Source: Marivirga tractuosa DSM 4126
GTDB lineage: Bacteria > Bacteroidota > Bacteroidia > Cytophagales > Cyclobacteriaceae
DNA: 64,000 bases
Direction of reading: 5' to 3'
NCBI RefSeq assembly: GCF_000183425.1
Contig: NC_014759.1
Span: forward strand, 3,689,001 to 3,753,000
A program made the position numbers and the translations under genes. Below, one piece after another: positions 19,722-30,100 of this stretch. Numbering within the stretch: the stretch's first letter is position 1; each line of letters opens with the position of its first letter. The notes beneath the pieces are model-generated. The model did not search any database and was not told the origin of the DNA. It saw nothing but the letters and a program-made list of their open reading frames with translations.

Positions 19722-21023
19722 ATGCTTAGGTATTTATTTGCGTTATTTTTTTTATTATCCATCAGCGATTCTTTGACTGTAGCGCAGAATATGCCTGTTT
19801 ATAATCATTTTTATTCTACACCCTATCTATATAATCCAGCAGAAGCAGCAGCGTATTCTTTCCGAAATGTTTCATTGAACCACCGTCAGCAATGGAGAGG
19901 AGTAGAGGGAGCACCAGTTGTGACTACTTTAACTTTTGAATCCCCTTTTGATTATAAAAAATATGGTTTAGGCGTTACGCTGAACAATTATAATAGGGGA
20001 CTTTTATCAACTACTGATTTTTTAGCAACTTATTCGTACTATGTGGACATAACCAAAACTGCTACTGTACATTTTGGGATTTCAGGAGGGCTGACAGCAA
20101 GCAGTATTGATTTGTCTCAGATTTCAGACCTAAGTGACCCCGCAATATCAACATATCTTGAGAATAATCTTCAACCAATTTCTAATGTTGGCTTAAAGCT
20201 TGAAACGGCTAGTGGTATTAATTTTGGAGCCTCTTTGCCTAGTTTATTTAATCCTGTTTATAACAATACTCAAAATTTTGAATCCTTTGAGTTTTCGCCT
20301 TTTGGAGATATCACATTAATGGCGTATTACAAGAAAAGAATAGATTACAAATTTGTAACGAGATATAATGGAAGATATAAAAAGCGTGTAAGGCTTGAAA
20401 ACGTCTACTCTCCATTTCAAATTTATGCACTATATCACTACTCTGAATTAGTTGGTCAGAGACTAGAGTTGCTTAGTACTTTGAATTTTAATGAACTTTT
20501 CTGGCTGGGAGCTTCTTACAGACTTAATTACGGCATGTCTGGGATTGTAGGGTTCAAAATGAAGCAGTTAGAATTCAGCTATGCATACGAACCCTCTAGT
20601 AAATTAGTGGAAGGAGTTGCTAATGGCTCTCATGAGATTCAACTAAAGTTTGTAATAGGCGATAAAATTAAAAAGCTAGTTGAAAGACCTAAATTAAAAC
20701 CTCTGACAAGAACAGAAGAAAGAGCACCAAGATTCTCAAGCCAAGATGTACAACACGGAGGAGACGAGAATCAGGTTCAGCAAAAGAAATACTATGTAGT
20801 TGTGAAAGAATTTAAGGACTTTAATTCAGCCGATCAATTGGTTAAAAAGTTGAAAAAGGATGAAGACATAACTGCTGATATATTCTTTAATCAGAAAAAC
20901 GGAATTTATTATGTTTATATTTATGAGACCTTCTCAAGAAGAGATGCATATAAAGATAAAAAGGCGGCAGAGGAATTATTAAACTTCAAAAATATTCAAG
21001 TAATTGTAGTTGATGTTAATTAG
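19722..21023 (+). CDS. PorP/SprF family protein with C-terminal SPOR-like domain
   Basis: Residues 1-21 are a signal peptide. About 22-315 match the PorP/SprF barrel: PVYNHFYSTPYLYNPAEAAAY, NHRQQWRGVEGAPVVTTLTFE, then a final SHEIQLKFVIG strand. A charged linker (about 318-352) leads to a ~75-residue tail with YYVVVKEFKDFNSADQLVKKL and YYVYIYETFSRRDAYKDKKAA, which has the beta-alpha pattern of SPOR peptidoglycan-binding domains. The protein could tie an outer-membrane T9SS partner to the cell wall. It is 30 bp upstream of the 1062-residue type B cargo gene. Confidence 0.88.
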   Translation: MLRYLFALFFLLSISDSLTVAQNMPVYNHFYSTPYLYNPAEAAAYSFRNVSLNHRQQWRGVEGAPVVTTLTFESPFDYKKYGLGVTLNNYNRGLLSTTDFLATYSYYVDITKTATVHFGISGGLTASSIDLSQISDLSDPAISTYLENNLQPISNVGLKLETASGINFGASLPSLFNPVYNNTQNFESFEFSPFGDITLMAYYKKRIDYKFVTRYNGRYKKRVRLENVYSPFQIYALYHYSELVGQRLELLSTLNFNELFWLGASYRLNYGMSGIVGFKMKQLEFSYAYEPSSKLVEGVANGSHEIQLKFVIGDKIKKLVERPKLKPLTRTEERAPRFSSQDVQHGGDENQVQQKKYYVVVKEFKDFNSADQLVKKLKKDEDITADIFFNQKNGIYYVYIYETFSRRDAYKDKKAAEELLNFKNIQVIVVDVN

Positions 21024-21053
21024 TGTGATTTAAATAGGTAGTTATGTGTTAAT

Positions 21054-24000
21054 ATGATGAAATTTTTACCTACATATCTGTTCTTTATTGGGTTAGTGTT
21101 TTTCGCTAATCAGAGCTTCGGGCAAACCTCATATATTGAGTCTGTAAATCCTAAAAATGGATACTCAGGTCAAATCATTAATATAAGTGGGGTCGGTTTG
21201 GCTGGTGCAGATAAAGTGTTTTTTGGTAGTGTAGAAGGAAAAATCATAAATGTTGAAGATCAACTAATCGAGGCCGAGGTGCCTGCTGGTACCACTTACG
21301 ATAATATAACCGTTTTAAAATCCTCAACTAGACTTTCTTATAGTGGAGAGCATTTTTTGTTAAGTTATGGTGGCGAGCAAGGTGTATCAAGTTCCGATTT
21401 TGATGACCAAGTCGATGTTTTTGCTGATGATGGGCTTTATGATGTTACACTTAGCGATCTTGATGGAGATGGAAAAAATGATATAATTGGAGCGAACTCT
21501 AAATCTAATTCGGCTACCATATTGAGAAACCTAAGCACCCCTTCTAACTTAAGCTTTGATCAAAGAAATATTGGGATTGGTGCTCCGACTTTAAATATCA
21601 CTGCTGGAGACCTGAATGGAGATGGCAAACCTGATGTGGTGTTTTCTGAAGCTGGTGATGGCAACAGGCTTATTATTTTAGGTAATAATAGTTCACCAGG
21701 AAGCTTAAACTTCTCAATTCAAACGATCACTCTAGAGGGCTCTTCCACTAAGCGAGTAGTAATAAAAGACTTGGATCTTGATGGAAAACCAGATCTAGTA
21801 GTTTCTGATCAAGTAAATAATAGAATTTTAATTATTAAGAATACTTCTTCAGCAGGAACACTATCTTTTAGCCCAGAAATTATAGAACTCACTGTTGAAA
21901 ATGCAGTAAGTACTGCAGGTTTAGATGTGGAAGACCTAAATGGTGATGGTAAGCCGGAAATTATAACACATCAATTTCAAACGGATGCAGGAGGGTTTTT
22001 TATTGCGACTAATCAAAGCAGTCCTGGAAATTTTTCCTTTACTGATTTTAATAAGTATAGTACACCTGGCACCTTGATTAATCTCAAAGTAGGAGACATA
22101 AATCAGGATAATAAACCAGATATTGTAGCTACACTGTTTTTAAGCTCTTCCGTTGCGGTTTTCAATAATGAAACTACGGACACCGGGAATGTGCCTCAAT
22201 TTGGGTCTGCTCAAAATTTAGCGACTGACGTTAGACCATGGGGTTTAGATTTTGGTGATATGGATGGTGATGGAATTAAGGATATTGTAGTAGCGACTGT
22301 TGGCACTGATAAAACAATCAATATTTTAAATAATGACGGCACCGGTGGATTGAATTATTCAAAAGTATCAATTCCAGTTACCTATATCAATAGAAATATA
22401 AAGATTGGCGATATTGATGGAGATAGTAAACCAGACATCGTTTTTACTAGTGTGGATGATGACAATAATCAAATTACAGCATCAAATATCTCTATACTAA
22501 GGAATAATCAATGCATCATACCCGTGATAACACCGGAAGGGCCTATCAATGCCTGTGAAGGAAATCCAGTAAGACTAGAAACCCAAAATATAGAGGGGTT
22601 AACCTTTGAATGGTTTCAAGACGGAACTTCAGTAAAAACAGGTACAGAAAATTTCATCGAATTGAATGATGTTTCAGCTACTGGAAGCTATACGGTTTCA
22701 ATAATTTCTGATGGAGGAAGCTGCCAAGAAATATCCGAAGCAATTGAGGTAAATATTATTTCAGAAGGTGCTTTGCCTAGCGCTACGATTAGCTCAAATG
22801 ATCCTATCTGTAATGGAGGTATACTCACCTTGAACTCATCAGATGTTGGCGCAACAGATTACAAATGGCGTGGTCCACAAGGTTATACTGCTGAAGGTAT
22901 TACTGTAGAAGTTGATGATTTTGATGTAGACAAAGCGGGTCGTTATTACCTGGATGTTTATTCTGGAGATTGTATTATTGAAACCACAAGTATAGTAGTA
23001 GAGGTGATTCCATCACCGAACTTCTCTGTTGAGCAATCAGGTGCAGGGACTTATTGTGAAGGTGAATCTGTGACACTTAATGTAAGCCCCAGTGAAAATG
23101 GTTTTGGCTTTCAGTGGTATAGAGGTACATCTACTATATCAGGAGCAACCTCTGCAACGTATAATCCAACTACAGATGGTGACTATTATGTAGAAATTAC
23201 GGATCAAGTAAATACAGGCTGTCCTAAGATTTATTCTGACACTTTACAGGTTGCATTTTTAGAGACTCCAGAGGTTTATTATGATCTACCTTCTAGCGCT
23301 TGTGTTGGAATTCCTGTTTCCTTTACTAATGATGCAGTGGTAGCAGATGAATCACTCGCTGAGTATAGATGGGATTTTGGTGACGGAAATTTTTCATCAG
23401 AAGGAAACCCTACTCACACTTATAATACCGCAGGAACGTATGTGGTAAACTTAGAGATTTCTTATGATGGAATAACAAACTGTTCAGCAGATTTATCAAA
23501 ACAGTTTATTGTTAATGGGGAATTAAATTTGACTTTAAACTCAACAACAAGTTCTCTTTGTGAAGGAGATAGTGCAGTACTATCTTTAGATAATACATAT
23601 GAATCGTATGCATGGGATACTGGGGAAACGACTCCAACTATAACTGTAAATGAAGGAGGAACTTATTCAGTTTCTGTGGTTGATGAGAATGGATGCGAAG
23701 GATCTTCTGAAATCTCAATACAGACATTGCCAATTCCTGATGTTTCTTTAGATGCTTCTAGCACTGCGATTAATGCAGGTGATACGGTGACCTTATCTGC
23801 CTCAGGGCTGCTTGATTATATATGGTATGCCGATTCCACTGAATTAGAATTAACGGATGATCAAATTGAGTATGCCCCAACTAATACAACTACCATCAGA
23901 GTGGAGGGTCAAGATGAAAATGGTTGTTTCGGTAGTGCAGAAATTCTTTTAAATGTTGAGGAGACCAATATAGGAGATAGAATTGAACCCATGAAGTTTT

Positions 24001-24242
24001 TTTCTCCGAATGGGGATGCTATTGCGCAATTTTGGAGAATTGAAAATATTGAGGATTTAACGCAATGTGCAGTGGAGATTTACGATAAACAAGGGAATAA
24101 GATTTTGGAAGCTAAGCCTTACAATAATGATTGGGACGGCCAAATAAATGGCAGGCCAGTACCTGATGGTGTATATTATTATGTGATAAGATGTGACGAC
24201 ACCGGAATTGTAAAATCAGGAAGTATTACTTTATTAAGATAG
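21054..24242 (+). CDS. Large T9SS type B cargo with IPT/TIG, FG-GAP and PKD domains (1062 aa)
   Basis: A signal peptide covers about residues 1-24. About 25-105 look like an IPT/TIG domain (IESVNPKNGYSGQIINISG). About 120-480 hold at least six FG-GAP/VCBS repeats with D-x-x-x-D-G-K-P-D calcium loops. About 485-760 are Ig-like beta domains. A PKD domain with YRWDFGDGNFSSEGNPTHTY lies near 775-845. The final ~80 residues (KFFSPNGDAIAQFWRIENI, YDKQGNKILEA, VPDGVYYYVI) are a type B sorting signal. It is probably surface-exposed, with the PorP-SPOR protein just upstream as its likely partner. Confidence 0.9.
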   Translation: MMKFLPTYLFFIGLVFFANQSFGQTSYIESVNPKNGYSGQIINISGVGLAGADKVFFGSVEGKIINVEDQLIEAEVPAGTTYDNITVLKSSTRLSYSGEHFLLSYGGEQGVSSSDFDDQVDVFADDGLYDVTLSDLDGDGKNDIIGANSKSNSATILRNLSTPSNLSFDQRNIGIGAPTLNITAGDLNGDGKPDVVFSEAGDGNRLIILGNNSSPGSLNFSIQTITLEGSSTKRVVIKDLDLDGKPDLVVSDQVNNRILIIKNTSSAGTLSFSPEIIELTVENAVSTAGLDVEDLNGDGKPEIITHQFQTDAGGFFIATNQSSPGNFSFTDFNKYSTPGTLINLKVGDINQDNKPDIVATLFLSSSVAVFNNETTDTGNVPQFGSAQNLATDVRPWGLDFGDMDGDGIKDIVVATVGTDKTINILNNDGTGGLNYSKVSIPVTYINRNIKIGDIDGDSKPDIVFTSVDDDNNQITASNISILRNNQCIIPVITPEGPINACEGNPVRLETQNIEGLTFEWFQDGTSVKTGTENFIELNDVSATGSYTVSIISDGGSCQEISEAIEVNIISEGALPSATISSNDPICNGGILTLNSSDVGATDYKWRGPQGYTAEGITVEVDDFDVDKAGRYYLDVYSGDCIIETTSIVVEVIPSPNFSVEQSGAGTYCEGESVTLNVSPSENGFGFQWYRGTSTISGATSATYNPTTDGDYYVEITDQVNTGCPKIYSDTLQVAFLETPEVYYDLPSSACVGIPVSFTNDAVVADESLAEYRWDFGDGNFSSEGNPTHTYNTAGTYVVNLEISYDGITNCSADLSKQFIVNGELNLTLNSTTSSLCEGDSAVLSLDNTYESYAWDTGETTPTITVNEGGTYSVSVVDENGCEGSSEISIQTLPIPDVSLDASSTAINAGDTVTLSASGLLDYIWYADSTELELTDDQIEYAPTNTTTIRVEGQDENGCFGSAEILLNVEETNIGDRIEPMKFFSPNGDAIAQFWRIENIEDLTQCAVEIYDKQGNKILEAKPYNNDWDGQINGRPVPDGVYYYVIRCDDTGIVKSGSITLLR

Positions 24243-24302
24243 TAGCAATAATTTGTTCGTGTCTTCTAATTGTAAAATGTGTATTGAGTTCGTTAAATGA
24301 AA

Positions 24303-24331
24303 AAACCGTATGAGGATTTCCCACACGGTTT
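24303..24331 (-). terminator. Terminator downstream of clpB
   Basis: AAACCGT (24303-24309) pairs with ACGGTTT (24325-24331), with further partial pairing inside the loop. Read on the minus strand, the hairpin is followed by a T-run, 21 bp past the clpB stop. Confidence 0.65.
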
Positions 24332-24351
24332 CTGATTAGTATCTTAATAGC

Positions 24352-26976
24352 TTATTCTATTTCTACATCTTCAACATTTTTGAAGACAATTTCATCATTC
24401 TCCATTTCTACTAGCACTGTGCTGTCATTACTGATCTCGCCAGCCAGAATTTGTTTAGAAAGTTGGTTCAGAATAGTACGCTGCATTACTCTTTTTAATG
24501 GTCTGGCGCCAAATTGAGGATCGTATCCTACTCTTCCCAAGTAATCGAGCACATCATTGGTGGCATCTATTTGAACACCATTTTCTTTTAAGCGCTTCTG
24601 AACTTCCTTCCACTGAATGCTTACAATTTGTCTTAAAATTTCTTCATTCAAGGGTTCGAACATGATGGTTTCATCAATTCTATTTAGAAATTCTGGCTTC
24701 ACCGAACGCTTCAATAATTCAAACACTTCATTTCGGGTTTGATCCATGATTTCGGCTTTCTTCCATTCATCTCCCATATAATTCTCAGGGCTTAGGCGCT
24801 CTTGAATTAAGCTGGAGCCAATGTTTGTGGTCATGATGATAATAGTATTTTTGAAATTCGCCAATCGCCCTTTATTATCAGTCAATCGACCATCATCCAA
24901 AACTTGCAGCAGGATGTTAAAGGTGTCCGGATGTGCTTTTTCAATTTCATCTAACAGGATTACTGAATACGGTTTTCTACGAACCGCTTCTGTTAACTGA
25001 CCACCTTCATCATAACCTACGTAGCCTGGAGGCGCACCTACCAATCGGCTGACTGCATGTCTTTCCTGATATTCGGACATATCGATTCTGACCATCGCAT
25101 TTTCGTCATTGAATAAATATTCAGCCAATGCTTTTGCTAGTTCCGTTTTACCTACGCCAGTTGTACCCATGAAAATGAAGGATCCAATCGGCTTGCGAGG
25201 GTCTTGCAATCCTGCTCGGCTTCTTCTTACAGCATCAGATAAAGCACCAATGGCTTCTCTTTGCCCTGCTACTCTTTTGCCTAATTCCTTTTCAAGATGC
25301 AAGAGTTTTTCTCTATCACTTTGTAGCATTTTGCTAACTGGAATTCCAGTCCAACGAGCCACTACGTCTGCAATTTCTTCTGCTCCTACTTCCTCTTTTA
25401 GCAAAGTATGGCTGGAATTCTGCATCTCCACCATCTTGCTTTGGAACTCATTTAGCTTGGCTTCTGCTTCGGTTAATTTACCGTATCGGATTTCAGCTAC
25501 TTTTCCAAAATCACCCGAACGCTCAGCTTGCTCAGCTTCCAGTTTTAGCTTGTCAATATGTTCTTTCTGCTTTTGGATGCCTTGAATAACTTCTTTCTCG
25601 CCTTGCCATTTAGCTTTTAAATCCTGTCTTTTTTCATTCAGATCAGCTAAGTCTTTATTGACTAAGTTTTCTTTATCTTTATTTTTTTCACGCCTCATGG
25701 CTTCTCGCTCAATTTCCAACTGCATGATTCTTCTGTTGAGCTCATCAAGTTCTTCTGGAAGAGAGTCTATTTCAATTCGCATCTTGGAAGCGGCTTCATC
25801 CATTAAGTCAATGGCTTTATCTGGTAAAAACCTATCAGATATATACCGGCTAGATAATTCTACAGCAGAAATTACAGCATCATCTTTTATGCGCACACCA
25901 TGGTGAACTTCGTATTTATCTTTGATTCCTCTTAAGATGGAAATAGCATCCTCTTGAGAAGGTTCATCCACTATTACAGATTGGAATCTTCTTTCTAGTG
26001 CTTTGTCTTTTTCAATATGTTTCTGATACTCTTTTAAAGTAGTAGCACCTATCGCATGTAATTCTCCTCTAGCCAGCGCAGGCTTCAATAAATTTGCGGC
26101 ATCCATGGCACCTTCTCCACCACCGGCTCCAATCAAAGTGTGGATCTCATCTATGAATAAAATAATTTGTCCATCAGAATCGGTTACTTCTTTGATTACT
26201 GATTTTAATCTTTCCTCAAACTCTCCTTTGTATTTGGCACCGGCAACCAAAAGCCCCATATCTAGAGAAATAAGGATTTTCTCTTTCAAGTTTTCAGGTA
26301 CATCACCATCTACAATTCTCTGTGCCATTCCTTCCACTATGGCAGTTTTACCAACTCCTGGTTCTCCTAACAGAATAGGATTGTTTTTAGTCCTTCTGGA
26401 TAATATTTGCAAAACCCTCCTGATTTCCTCATCTCTACCTATAACTGGATCAATTTTTCCCGCTTTGGCTTGCTCGTTCAGGTTAATACTATAGCGCTCT
26501 AATGATCGGTATTTAGATTCTGCGTTTTGGTCTTTAACGGAGTCTCCGCCCCTTAATTCTTTAATGGCTTTGATCAAGTCTTTTTCTGAATAACCTGCAT
26601 CTTTTAATAAATTGGATGCTTTGTCTCCTGTTTTTAAGATACCTAAGATTAAATGCTCAATGGCAACATAATCATCCTTGAATTCTTTCAGGAATTTCTT
26701 GGCTTCCGTCATCGACTTATGAGCATCATTGGATAAATAAGGTTGTGCCCCACTTACTTTAGGATAGCTCTCTACCAATTCATTCAATTTAGTTTCTAAC
26801 TGAGCTTTATTAATGTTGAGTTTCTTATTTACAAAAGAGAGAACATTCTCATCCGTTTGCTGAATGGCTTTCAATAAATGGCCGGTTTCAATAGCCTGCT
26901 GACCATTTCCCAGCGCAATCTCAGCAGCTTTTTGAATAGCTTCCTGCGATTTTATGGTATATTCGTTTAAATTCAT
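24352..26976 (-). CDS. clpB: ATP-dependent disaggregase ClpB
   Basis: ClpB is the hexameric Hsp100 that pulls proteins out of aggregates with DnaK. The 874-residue chain has a Clp N domain (1-145), a first AAA+ module with Walker A GEPGVGKT (204-211) and [14 protein letters not shown], a long coiled-coil middle domain (about 415-530), and a second AAA+ module with Walker A GTTGVGKT near 610 and VILLDEIEKAHPD. It is a single gene with its own terminator. The 313-bp upstream gap is shared with the divergent sensor gene. Confidence 0.98.
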   Translation of the reverse strand: MNLNEYTIKSQEAIQKAAEIALGNGQQAIETGHLLKAIQQTDENVLSFVNKKLNINKAQLETKLNELVESYPKVSGAQPYLSNDAHKSMTEAKKFLKEFKDDYVAIEHLILGILKTGDKASNLLKDAGYSEKDLIKAIKELRGGDSVKDQNAESKYRSLERYSINLNEQAKAGKIDPVIGRDEEIRRVLQILSRRTKNNPILLGEPGVGKTAIVEGMAQRIVDGDVPENLKEKILISLDMGLLVAGAKYKGEFEERLKSVIKEVTDSDGQIILFIDEIHTLIGAGGGEGAMDAANLLKPALARGELHAIGATTLKEYQKHIEKDKALERRFQSVIVDEPSQEDAISILRGIKDKYEVHHGVRIKDDAVISAVELSSRYISDRFLPDKAIDLMDEAASKMRIEIDSLPEELDELNRRIMQLEIEREAMRREKNKDKENLVNKDLADLNEKRQDLKAKWQGEKEVIQGIQKQKEHIDKLKLEAEQAERSGDFGKVAEIRYGKLTEAEAKLNEFQSKMVEMQNSSHTLLKEEVGAEEIADVVARWTGIPVSKMLQSDREKLLHLEKELGKRVAGQREAIGALSDAVRRSRAGLQDPRKPIGSFIFMGTTGVGKTELAKALAEYLFNDENAMVRIDMSEYQERHAVSRLVGAPPGYVGYDEGGQLTEAVRRKPYSVILLDEIEKAHPDTFNILLQVLDDGRLTDNKGRLANFKNTIIIMTTNIGSSLIQERLSPENYMGDEWKKAEIMDQTRNEVFELLKRSVKPEFLNRIDETIMFEPLNEEILRQIVSIQWKEVQKRLKENGVQIDATNDVLDYLGRVGYDPQFGARPLKRVMQRTILNQLSKQILAGEISNDSTVLVEMENDEIVFKNVEDVEIE

Positions 26977-27289
26977 TTTTGTAAGTTTTTGATTTTACTA
27001 TACTCTGTATTTAACAATTCTTTTACCAAGCACTAAAAGCTGACTTATTGACTTATTTCAAAGTTTAATTTCATTTATTTAAGACTTTTTGTCATTATTC
27101 TTTGCTTTACTGAAGTTTTTTGTACTGATTTTTTACTTTATTTAACGAAAAAAAAGTCACTTGAGGTCATAGTTTTGGCTAGAGGTAAAGGGAATATCAG
27201 TTAAACTTAAATTGATGTCTTTAGTCGGTGTTTTAAATTGAATTATTTCAATACCTTTATAATGATTTTAATTTATCAGTAATATTTTA
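26977..27289. other. Divergent intergenic region, clpB / propeller sensor
   Basis: This 313-bp A+T-rich gap must hold the promoters of both clpB (leftward) and the 936-residue sensor (rightward). A TACCTTTA block about 40 bp before the sensor start weakly resembles the Bacteroidota -7 element TAnnTTTG, but I see no convincing -33 partner. No CIRCE-type inverted repeat, RNA gene or small ORF is evident. Confidence 0.5.
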
Positions 27290-30100
27290 ATGCGTCAAAT
27301 GAGGTTTATACGTCCCTTAGTGTCTCTAATGTTATTTAGCCAAGTCCTAATGGCTCAAAGCGGAGATGTTGTTCTTAATCATTTTGAAGTGCCATTGCCT
27401 CCTCAAGATTATCTTTATCAGGATATGGATATTGACTCGCAGGGTAGGTTATTAGTGGCTTATAAAAAAGGGGTTTTACAATTTGATGGCAATTCCTGGG
27501 TAAAGGTAAAAGTGAATAGTAGCCCTATTAAGTTTTTAGAAGTACATAATAAAAATATCTTGTTAGCTAAAGATGGGATTTATGAAATAGTAGAAGATCA
27601 ATTTCACAGTAATAAATTAGTACTACTTTATCAAACACCATTGTTATCTCCTATTGTTGATTTAGTGTTTTATGGAAACCAATATTATTTGTTGGCGAAT
27701 GAACAGATAACTGCTTTTAGTGAGGAATTTGAAAAGCTCAATACTTTTGAATCTAAATTAGGCTTTAAAGATGTTTTTGTTTGGAATGAGAAATTATATG
27801 CCTTTGAAGATAATTACTTAGTCGAGAATGTTGAAGGAACATGGGTAGATTTAAATCTATTTGCCCCTGAAAATAGTGATTTTGTTTTTTCTGTAAAAGG
27901 TTCAAAGCAATTATATTTTTCATATGACAATGGAGACTTTTACTCTTTTGATGGGCAAGAATTTAGCCCTTATTCATCCGCTCTAAATGAGTATTTAAGG
28001 GAGAACTACCCCATTTCAGGTAAATATTTTGATGGTAAAATTATTATTTCCACTTTAATTGGTGGAGTGGTTTTAGTAGATGAAAATTCTGGCAATATCA
28101 TCTCCACCATTCAAAATTACAATGGATTGCCAACTAACGAGGTCAATGCCATAACCATGGATCATCAAAAAGGCTTATGGCTTGCTCACCCTTATGGATT
28201 GTCGCGTGCTGCTTTAAATATTCCACTAAAAGATTTTCAGTTCTATCCTGGATTGGAGGGCTTGCCAGAAACCACTGTTTTAAGTGGTGATACTTTGTGG
28301 GTTGGCACTACTGAAGGCTTGTTTTTCTTGAAGGAAGTTAAAGATTATGAAACCCTCCAGAAAAAGATGATTCAAAAGGTCAAAATAAATCGCTCAAATG
28401 AATCTACTTTAAAAAATGGGGATGAGGATAATGGTTTTTTACAAAACTTATTTAGCTCTCAAGATGATTCTGAAGAGCAAAAGTTTATTGATGAAGAGCT
28501 AAAAAAATTCCGAAAGATCTATAGGAATGATGGGATTCGCTTCAGAGCATTAAGGGAAAAATTGGAAGAAAAGGAACGGCAATTAAAGGACTCTTTACAA
28601 AAGCATGCGCAAAGCGCATCAAAATCTAAGCAAAGTAGGTCGCAAAATATTAAGCCAAAATACAAATCGGTAGTAAAAACCATAGATATTTCACGTTTAA
28701 AATCTATCAAATTTGAATTTCAAAAAGTTAAGTCCGTTGCTCCACATGTAGAGTCTTTGCTAGAAACAGAAAAAGGGTTAATTGCTAGAAGTAATACTGG
28801 ACTCTATTTAGTTAAGGGGGGAGAAGGAGTAAAAATCTCAGATCTAAGAATGACAAAGAAAATGCTTTTTGATACTGAGAAGCAATGGTTATGGTTAAGC
28901 AATAGAGATGGATTGTTTACTGTAGATTTAAGTGACAAAGATTTTAATCTGCAGAAACATTCTGAAAATAAATTCCATGACCTGCTGATTCAAGAAGGTC
29001 AATTGTCAGCAGTTGGTGAAAATATTTTAGAAATTTTTGCTATAAAGTCTGATGGTTTGGAGCCGATAAACAAGATAAATATTAATAATAGTTTTTCAGA
29101 GGAGATGCTATTGTTCTATGAAGCAGGAAAAGTGAAGTTACTAAGATCCGATGGTATTTTAGCTTTAGATAATGCAGGGCGCAAATTAGAATTTGATACA
29201 CTATTCAGAAAGCCTCTAAAGTATTTTTTGAAGGATCAGAATGAAGATATTTGGCTTTTGACTAGTGCGGATGAATGGATGTCACTACAAAATAAAATTC
29301 CATTGCAATTAAAAGATTGGATACATATAGTCCCCTCTATTAAAAGTCTTTATAAACCAAATGACACAACAGTCTATTTGGTGACGAACCAGCGAATTGT
29401 CAGATGGAAATACTCACAAGAAAAGGAATATCCTTTACCTAAGACTTTTATTGATGGCGTGATGGTTGAAAATGAGTGGTTGCTTGATACTGAGGTTGTC
29501 AAAATGGAACATGGTCAAAATAATTTGAAAATCATCTTGAGTACACCAGAATACTTGTTTAAAGATGATGTAGAATATCAATATTATGTAAAAGGGCTAA
29601 TGGATGATTGGTCAAGTTGGTCTTCTATTCGGGAAATAGATTTCCCTTATATTCCAACGGGAGATTATTTATTGGAAATCAGGGCTAAAACTTTTTTACA
29701 TGATAATGTAAGAAGTTTTGATTTTAAATTTGAAGTCTTACCACCTTACTGGCAGACTTGGTGGTTTTATATGTTGGAGATAGGGTTTTTCAGCATCTTA
29801 ATATTAATATCTATCAAGTTAAATACTACCAACCAGAGCTCTTATTTAACCAAAACCTTCACATTCTTAACCCTAATTCTTTTTCTAGAATTTATTGCAA
29901 CTATTTTTGAAAATAATTTAGAGGGGTATTTAGATGATTCACCTGTTTATACTTTCGTGATCAATGTAATATTGGCACTTTCAATATCCCCAATTGAGAA
30001 GGGCGTAAATAAAGTTTTGGTCACTATCAATTCTGCCAGATCCAAAGAATTGATCACTAAAATGCGGGCAAATCAAAAAGAAAATAATAAAAATGAGTAG
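27290..30100 (+). CDS. Beta-propeller/Y_Y_Y sensor-like membrane protein lacking a kinase domain (936 aa)
   Basis: The protein has a signal peptide (about 1-22). It has two blocks of propeller-like repeats (about 25-360 and 480-700; for example 'GLWLAHPYGLSRA', 'LWLSNRDGLFTV') split by a charged, coiled-coil-like stretch (370-460). A Y_Y_Y-type domain (about 715-790, YQYYVKGLMDDWSSWS) is followed by several membrane segments (about 797-890). This is the sensory half of hybrid two-component proteins, but it ends about 45 residues after the last membrane segment with no histidine kinase, diguanylate cyclase or HTH module. ATGs at 27290 or 27299 could start it. It overlaps the thioesterase gene by 8 bp. 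Confidence 0.82.
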   Translation: MRQMRFIRPLVSLMLFSQVLMAQSGDVVLNHFEVPLPPQDYLYQDMDIDSQGRLLVAYKKGVLQFDGNSWVKVKVNSSPIKFLEVHNKNILLAKDGIYEIVEDQFHSNKLVLLYQTPLLSPIVDLVFYGNQYYLLANEQITAFSEEFEKLNTFESKLGFKDVFVWNEKLYAFEDNYLVENVEGTWVDLNLFAPENSDFVFSVKGSKQLYFSYDNGDFYSFDGQEFSPYSSALNEYLRENYPISGKYFDGKIIISTLIGGVVLVDENSGNIISTIQNYNGLPTNEVNAITMDHQKGLWLAHPYGLSRAALNIPLKDFQFYPGLEGLPETTVLSGDTLWVGTTEGLFFLKEVKDYETLQKKMIQKVKINRSNESTLKNGDEDNGFLQNLFSSQDDSEEQKFIDEELKKFRKIYRNDGIRFRALREKLEEKERQLKDSLQKHAQSASKSKQSRSQNIKPKYKSVVKTIDISRLKSIKFEFQKVKSVAPHVESLLETEKGLIARSNTGLYLVKGGEGVKISDLRMTKKMLFDTEKQWLWLSNRDGLFTVDLSDKDFNLQKHSENKFHDLLIQEGQLSAVGENILEIFAIKSDGLEPINKININNSFSEEMLLFYEAGKVKLLRSDGILALDNAGRKLEFDTLFRKPLKYFLKDQNEDIWLLTSADEWMSLQNKIPLQLKDWIHIVPSIKSLYKPNDTTVYLVTNQRIVRWKYSQEKEYPLPKTFIDGVMVENEWLLDTEVVKMEHGQNNLKIILSTPEYLFKDDVEYQYYVKGLMDDWSSWSSIREIDFPYIPTGDYLLEIRAKTFLHDNVRSFDFKFEVLPPYWQTWWFYMLEIGFFSILILISIKLNTTNQSSYLTKTFTFLTLILFLEFIATIFENNLEGYLDDSPVYTFVINVILALSISPIEKGVNKVLVTINSARSKELITKMRANQKENNKNE

